NCBI GenBank assembly: GCA_948567375.1
Contig: OX419762.1
Span: forward strand, 10,670,001-10,734,000
Reading direction: 5' to 3'
Source of the DNA: Lunularia cruciata
Taxonomy: Eukaryota > Streptophyta > Marchantiopsida > Lunulariales > Lunulariaceae
DNA length: 64,000 nucleotides
The notes under the pieces are model-generated. The model saw only the letters and a list, made by a program, of their open reading frames with translations. It searched no databases and had not been told where the DNA came from. Positions 58,508 to 64,000 of this stretch are shown one piece after another; the stretch's first letter is position 1; every line of letters starts with the position of its first letter. Made by a program: the position numbers and the translations under genes.

Positions 58508-60226
58508 AAAGCAAGCCACCTTTGTGACAAACAGCAGGCATTTTTCTTTCACCAAATTTTTGTAGGAGAGAAAGTGAATTGGGCAAAGTGTTTTCACTAG
58601 AGGGTGAGAAAACTGATTAGACATTGAAGAATGACCATACCACCCCATTATTTTGTACCATTCATGGCACATATCTATTTGGGATTGAACCTGCTCAGCT
58701 TGGAGAAGAAGAGGATGATGGTGATGCATTTCCACTTGGATCTTTGTCAAGATGCAAATGTAGACAAAAGATATAACATGGGGCAGATTCGAGGGGGCTA
58801 TGAACACTTTGCTAGGATGGGACAGCAGAAGACTTGCAATTTCTATCCCATGGCCAAGGAAGTGAAGTTGACCTATGGATCTTGTATCACCGGTTTAGCA
58901 ATGGAAAACTCGGAGGTAAACTTGAGGCACGAGACGGTCGGGGTGGACCTCTTATCGGGAGCAGAATCAGAAGGTGAGAAAAATTACAATTAAGGGGACT
59001 CTGAAGAAGAAGAAGAAGAAGAGCTCACTTTGTAGAGCAAGGCATTGAGCAATGGAGGTGAAGGAGAACCCAAAGTCCAGCAGTTAGCATAAGAAGTAGT
59101 TGTGAGGGATGATCAAGAGTTCCATGTAGAGATTGAATGCATGGAAGGAGGCAATGTAGAATACCTAGAGTTACCTGAGGTTGATATTCAAAAGGAGTGG
59201 GATGAAGAGCTGAGACTGGTGTTCCAGAGGGAAGTAAGATCAAAGAGAAGTCCACATCTTGCAATTGCCGGGCCAAGCCGAGCCAAGGAAGATGATGAAA
59301 GCTCAAAGAAGATCAAACTAAAGGTAATGGAATTGAGACTTTGGGTAAGGCACCTATGGAAAATTTGCCTATTGAGGATAAAGAGGAAAAACAAGAGTGT
59401 AGTGGAGTAAGTTATTTGTCAAAGACGAGCTTAGAAAATCTGCAGGTGAGTTTTCAGAGAGTGGCATTTGAGAGATTGAACATGGAATCCAATGACACAC
59501 AACTTGAGGTCATACACTCCAAGGCCATTGCAATGGTAAGTGAAAAGGATTGGAGAAATTGAGATCAGTTCTAGTAGAGAAGGATCAGGCCTAGCAACAA
59601 GAGTTGGTGAATAGAGATCTTGGAGAAGAGAGCTTGTGGGATCTGATTAAAAGTGTTGAAACTCAGATTGTTTACCACGTGGAGGAGAAGAAGATATTAG
59701 AAGTGAAGCATGAGGAGGAATTGAAGATGCTTTGGAAGAAGTTAGAAGGAGAGAGGACTTGGGAGGAGTCAGTCTTTGAGAAGACATCAAGATCATGAGA
59801 AGAATGAAGGTGATGTTCAGCAATGAGGCCAAGGCAAGGATGGAGGAGTCTAGACTGCACAAGTTGAAGTTGTTGCTGTAGGAAACTTGGAAGGTGAAGG
59901 TGAAGGATGTAAATATGAAAAGTTTGTAAATTTGTCTCATAGATCGAGTTGATAGAAAGGTAGTTGAAGTAGGAGACAATCTGAGTCCTAGATTAGATTT
60001 AGTTACATCAGAATCCTATGAACTTCATAGTAGTTTGAAGGAGAAGGTAAAATCCAAATGCAAAGTAATAGAAGTAGGAGTGCAAGTGACTTTGGGTGAG
60101 TTACCTGAGGCCACTAAACTAGTCAGAGTAGAGAAGGAGAATGTAGTTAGTAGTATTATGACTTCAGTTTTAGTTCAAACTAAGAACATGACAGAAGTAG
60201 GGGAAGATATGGATATATTAGATTAA
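58508..60226 (+). pseudogene. B7 globular (second part) and coiled-coil region
   Basis: 58631-58993 continues the globular part with IYLGLNLLSLEKKRMMVMHF and CQDANVDKRYNMGQIRGGYE. A gaagaagaag-rich acidic stretch follows at about 59000-59030. Coiled-coil pieces lie at 59604-59798 (SVETQIVYHVEEKKILEVKH) and nearby, and the acidic tail at 60035-60226 (EVGVQVTLGELPEATKLVRV). Broken. Confidence 0.6.
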
Positions 60227-60977
60227 CCCAAAGTGCAGAAGGGACTATAGTACATTAAGTGTAGAAGCTAAAGCAGAAGTAAAAGTCAGATCAGATTATG
60301 AGTAACTGATTCAGATCTGAAGAGGTAGATTCAAAGTGTTAAAGTGTTGATTCATATTTGGAGAATTGTTAAGTAGCAATTGAACTGGTTTAGACAATTT
60401 TGATAATTGTTGTGCTCTGCATATTTAAGTAGACAATTGAAATGCATTGTATTTAGTATTCATTTTTTAGGTTGAGTAAAGCAAAGTGTAACTTAGTGCT
60501 CATTATTTTTAGCTTAATTTTGAGCATCAACCCTGTGTGTGTTAGTGAGTGTTTGAGAAGTTTGAATTGCAAGTTGGAGAGTGTTAGATGTTGGATTTTG
60601 CAACTTCCATTATGTGTGTCTGGTCCTGAGTGGAGGGCAATCAAGGCAATGCCTTGACAAATCTTGAGAAATTGTAGTGTTGGTAGTATCTTACATTTGT
60701 GATCAAGGTGCTGGATTGATGCAAAAAAAATTTCATTAAGGAAGTTGTGCCTTCAATGGAGGTGGAACACAATTCCAAAGCAAAGTCACTTATGGTGATG
60801 AAGCCTACTTTGAAGTAATTGAATCATCATAATCAGTATCAATTTGGAAAGGATTTGAAGAATTGTGATTATGGGTGTTGTTATTTGTGACAATGATGCA
60901 AATTGAGCATTTACTCTCTTTTGGGTGTGGTTTCTACCCAAGAGATTAAAGAAGAAATCAAGAAGAGTTGTTGTGTT

Positions 60978-61021
60978 ATTTTTTACTTTGTATTTGATCA
61001 TTTTTTACTTTGTATTTGATC
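60978..61021 (+). repeat. Exact 22-bp tandem duplication at the end of B7
   Basis: A 22-base unit beginning attttttactttg occurs twice with no mismatch (60978-60999 and 61000-61021). It lies in the family B tail, where other copies have one unit. Confidence 0.9.
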
Positions 61022-61034
61022 ATAATTCTATCCT

Positions 61035-61382
61035 AAAGAAAGAGGTTTCATGCTTTGCAAGGATATCCCATGGTTGGTGATTTTTTGTTCTCCCTCTCCT
61101 CTTGCAATGGTGTTACAACAAGGGTAATATGTGAGTCTTGGTCACCTCTTCCATCACTTCTTGATCCCAATTCTTCATCAGAATTGGAATCATTGCCATC
61201 CAACAAGTCCACAACATGGGGATTAAGCTTGTGTCTCTTTGTATTAGCATTGTAGTCTTCTTTCATTTGCTGGAGCTCACCCAAGCAGTCTTGGAGATCT
61301 TGATCCACTTCTCCATCTTACAGTACTTAGTACAACTTCCTTGTTATTTTTCACTTCCTCCACATATTCAAGTTGGGCTTGG
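61035..61382 (-). other. Unassigned minus-strand frame next to D2
   Basis: A minus-strand frame at 61048-61308 has DCLGELQQMKEDYNANTKRH and DLLDGNDSNSDEELGSRSDG, an acidic, serine-rich composition. It lies just downstream of D2 in D2's own orientation, so it could be the start of a D element's internal region. No domain is recognised. Confidence 0.3.
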
Positions 61383-61973
61383 TGATACCCCAATGTAATT
61401 CTCCAAGGATAAGAAAAATCCCAAGAGAGACCCAAGGTTTTATTCCTTAATACTCCCATGCCCCAAAAGAGCACCTTGTCTTTATTATATAGCAAAGAGG
61501 ATCCACTCAAAGGGAGCTACACCCTTGGATTAGATATATGGATTGGTGACATGTCAACAAGCTACACCCTTAGATAAGTTGTATGGATTGGTGACATGTT
61601 GATCCTTGTCCTATTTGGATGATCAAACAACTTTGACCAAAGGGAATGTTTTGGGAATCTTCTTGTACAAAGCTCAGAATATGGATGAAGTAACATTGGA
61701 AAGATCTTAACAAGACAAAAAGGGGGCGAGAAGGTAATGCTTATCGTTGCAAAGGGGAAGAAAGATTCCCTTTTTATGTCTAATTCTTTTGTTTAGGCCT
61801 CCAAAATTGGCTTTGAAGTTTTCAAGGTGCTTTTGGCCTTTGCTCTATTAGTGGAAGTACTCTTTTGGTGACACCTCTATTTGATCAACTTAGACCATTG
61901 TATACAATATCCCTAAAGATATTATCAAGCCAATTTCCACCTCAAGATAATCTATCTAGCTAATGGTATTAAA
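61383..61973 (-). repeat. Family D LTR, copy D2 (-)
   Basis: The reverse complement aligns with D1 (4521-5268): an aatacc start, gtcaccaaaagagtacttcc, a taggcctaaac-type word, the TATA box (61481-61491 reversed) and the aaggtgctc block. On its own strand it ends GGGGTATCA. About 591 bp with a single copy of the block that is doubled in D1. TG/CA-type ends and the TATA box support an LTR. No target duplication was found. Confidence 0.65.
61481..61491 (-). promoter_or_regulatory. TATA box of D LTR, copy D2
   Basis: On the minus strand this reads TATATAATAAA, identical to the D1 box, with the same aaggtgctc-type word shortly downstream. Confidence 0.6.
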
Positions 61974-62640
61974 CCCAATGGGTAGTAGTGTGATGGGAAT
62001 AACTTTTTTTCTGCCTCCCTTGCAACATTATCTTGATATAAAAATGCAAGACATATAGGTAGATTTTTTTCCTTAGAAGGTGTTTTCTCCATTTGTCTGC
62101 AAATGTTTTGTCAACTCCTAGATCCAATGACAGAATATATTTGCCCGATCGATAGGTCTCTCTTCATGTAATAGTTGGAAGAAGGTGGCTTGGCCATTGT
62201 TGACATAGGTAGTCCATGTCAACTTGAACAACTTCATGATGAATGGCACAATGGTGAGCTTGATGGGATTGTTAAACCCATTCACCTTCCAACCATTTTC
62301 CCCTTTTTTGGACTTGAACATATCATTCAGGCAAACTGGCTACAAGCATTGTAGGTTGCGAGCAAGTAAGTGCTATGGGAGGTATATTATGGGATTTTAG
62401 GTACAAGCAAACTACTACTGGACTCCAACTATTGGGATTCTCCCTATAGGAAAATAGGAGAATGGGCATGAATGTTGCGTGGATGTAGAATGAAAAAGCA
62501 GCATGCTGATGCAATTAGGAAGACTAGTCTAGTTTAGAATCAAGGATTAGGTGCCAATTTTCATTAATTGGGTGGCTTTGGGAGGAGATGGCACCATGGA
62601 GGAAGGATTGGAAGTGTAGGAAAATTTATTCTTTTAGGGT
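61974..62640. other. Unassigned, possible minus-strand gag-like remnant
   Basis: The minus strand at 62118-62321 reads MFKSKKGENGWKVNGFNN and RPIDRANIFCHWI. The latter resembles, in spirit only, the PINWAK block of family B. This could be part of a D element or another old element. No domain was assigned. Confidence 0.3.
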
Positions 62641-62651
62641 TCAACCCCAGG

Positions 62652-62660
62652 TATAAAAGG
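62652..62660 (+). promoter_or_regulatory. Candidate TATA box
   Basis: TATAAAAGG is followed about 28 bases later by a cca/cta-rich start-like region (cagtccactatg). No LTR or gene could be tied to it, so it may be a chance match, an unrecognised LTR promoter or a host promoter. Confidence 0.35.
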
Positions 62661-64000
62661 GATCTCAGTCCACTATGTGCATGTTAGTTGATTGATGAAG
62701 GTGTTGGTTCAGTCAATCTATATCCACTAGGACACGAAGCAGGACTTGGGCCAAGAGAGAAGGAGCCGAGAGCAGTAAGGGTGTTCCTTGCCAGGCAAAG
62801 ATAAGAATGGTCCTCTATTGTAAAGTGACAGCCCACACTAAGGGTTATAGAGTTTAAATGTCTTGCCTTATGTGGTTCTTGATGTATGAATGTGCCTTGT
62901 ATGACTTCATGTGCTTGTTGGTCCACACTAACCTGTAATGCCACTATGGGATATCTTGTAGTTTGCCAGACAGCATAAGGATTGGTAAGTAGAGGGTGAT
63001 AACCAAGGAAGCCAACGGGCTCCTGGGGGTGACCTATGAGCCATCTCCAAGGTTAAGTGTCCTAAGGTAGACCTGGTCCCACAAGACATCTATGTTTGCT
63101 ATGGGAATCCTGCCCGCAGTTCCTCCCCAAGCCCAGAGAAGGGCCGGCCGCGTTAGGGCTGTCCCGCAGAGTTCCATAGACAAACTACGGGTCAGGTCCC
63201 ACTTGACCACATGGCAAGGCCTTGAGCTTCCTTGTCATCTCTTCCATTGCTTGAAGCCATTCATGGTCAAGGTACATTGCTCTTGGTGTTGAATTGGTCT
63301 CAAGAACCTTCTGCTAATGTTCATTTGTCCAAGCAAGAACATTGTCTAGCAGGTTGATGGAATCTAGGTTCTTCTTCTCTTGGTTTTCCAAGACCATCAA
63401 ATCCCAAATCCACAACAAAAACTGCAACCAATTGGAATTGAGATACTTGGCCTAGTAGTAGTGTGTCCATTTCTCCACTCTTGGAGAATGTAATGCAAAT
63501 CTGGTTGCTGCCTTCTTCTTCTTGGGTGATATTGCATTGCACAGCATTTACAATTCAAACTTACCTTACCAATTTTCACTTCACCCAATCATTCACCATC
63601 ACCCTCTCAAATAGTCTCCCATTCTAACTTGGACAATTCTCCCTCATTGTTGGGTGAGTTAGTTCTAGTGTGTACCCATCCATGATTCTACCTTGACTGA
63701 TTTTTTATGGCAGTGCAAATTCTATTAATTGAACTGTACTCCTTCTTGAGGTGGTGTACTTACATCTATCAACAACTTGTTTGGAATTTTGGTATGCATT
63801 AGTGGTGAAACATAATTTTTTCAATGTATGTGAAGTGCCACACGGGCTGATGGTTACCAAAATTAGTTCTTTGACCCACATGGCAGTTTCTTGCTTGTGT
63901 GAATGCAGACATGGATAACTAATTGAGCTGATGGCTGATGTGGCAAACTGTACTCATCATCAACTAGTCCCACTGCAACAGTCCTAGGATAGTCCCACTC
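62661..64000. other. Unassigned right edge
   Basis: No domain, LTR or RNA gene was recognised. A GC-richer patch at about 63090-63210, with gggccggccgcg, stands out from the AT-rich surroundings. Open frames are short on both strands. This is the only long stretch besides 1-1162 that is not explained by the named families. Confidence 0.3.

Larger units (their letters stand above)
54190..61034 (+). mobile_element. Family B unit B7 (long form, +), interrupted by B8
   Basis: B7 begins TGTGGTACTTACATTATTTTT at 54190, runs to 55121, and resumes at 58508 until about 61034, where the last bases of the family tail fade out. Without B8 it is about 3.46 kb. It has the globular part (about 54780-55121 and 58508-58993), an acidic and coiled-coil part (about 59000-59930), the acidic tail (60035-60226) and the promoter-like tail. 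Broken, with many breaks. Confidence 0.8.

Noticed and set aside
52185-61034. Coiled-coil frames as host cytoskeletal or kinesin-like genes
   Set aside because: The same frames recur in the same order in several TG...CA-bounded units, which marks them as element parts.
61048-61308. Acidic frame as part of a hAT or other DNA transposase
   Set aside because: Its composition is suggestive at most. No zinc-finger or dimerisation motif was found, and the frame is short.
1-64000. tRNA and rRNA genes
   Set aside because: I looked for cloverleaf-like and rRNA-conserved words on both strands and saw none. Only the tRNA-complementary primer site of family A was found.

Overview
The window looks like repeat-dense intergenic DNA from a large plant nuclear genome. 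It is AT-rich, has no operon structure, and almost every recognisable piece is a decayed LTR retrotransposon of the Ty3/gypsy group. The plant call rests on gypsy pol types known from plants, plant-style LTRs (TGTAACACC starts, TATA boxes) and a tRNA-Asp-like primer site. The heavy nesting and many old copies suggest a gymnosperm or fern-like large genome, but this is inference. I saw no host gene, tRNA, rRNA or CRISPR array that I could support.

Five repeat families are distinguished here, with working names only. Family A is a Ty3/gypsy element (probably Tat/Athila branch) with LTRs of about 0.68 kb starting TGTAACACCC and ending GGCTCACA. It carries an extra small CCHC-knuckle ORF ahead of gag, then gag, protease, RT, RNase H and integrase. 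Copies are A1 (5269-8573, +), A2 (15969-31968, +), A3 (22129-29310, +) and A4 (31969-40529, -), plus lone LTRs. Family B is a unit bounded by TGTGGTACC...GTTGTCACA with 5-bp target duplications. It occurs as a 1.9-kb short form and a 3.4-3.7-kb long form, and the long form carries its own globular plus coiled-coil coding region. Family C (1163-4297, +) is a different gypsy lineage. Family D is an LTR with a clear TATA box, present near both ends of the window in opposite orientations. Family E covers three old gypsy-like internal regions (11544-15552 -, 46602-48591 +, 49445-52184 -).

Layout: 1-4.5 kb, C relic; 4.5-5.3 kb, D LTR; 5.3-8.6 kb, A1; 8.6-15.6 kb, E1 with a B unit inside it; 15.8-32.0 kb, A2, which holds a lone A LTR and a B unit that itself holds A3; 32.0-40.5 kb, A4 with a lone B unit; 40.5-46.6 kb, one long B inside another; 46.6-48.6 kb, E2; 48.6-49.3 kb, lone A LTR; 49.3-54.2 kb, E3 and B pieces; 54.2-61.0 kb, a long B split by a second long B; 61.4-62.0 kb, D LTR; 62.0-64.0 kb, unassigned.

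Nesting gives relative ages: A2 is older than the B unit inside it, which is older than A3. By eye, A3's two LTRs differ at about 25 of 600 positions and A4's overlapping LTR parts at about 14 of 340, near 4% each, so both belong to a similar burst. All elements are broken. The most unusual item is family B: repeated TG...CA units with 5-bp duplications that carry a conserved two-part coding region I cannot assign to a standard gag or pol domain.
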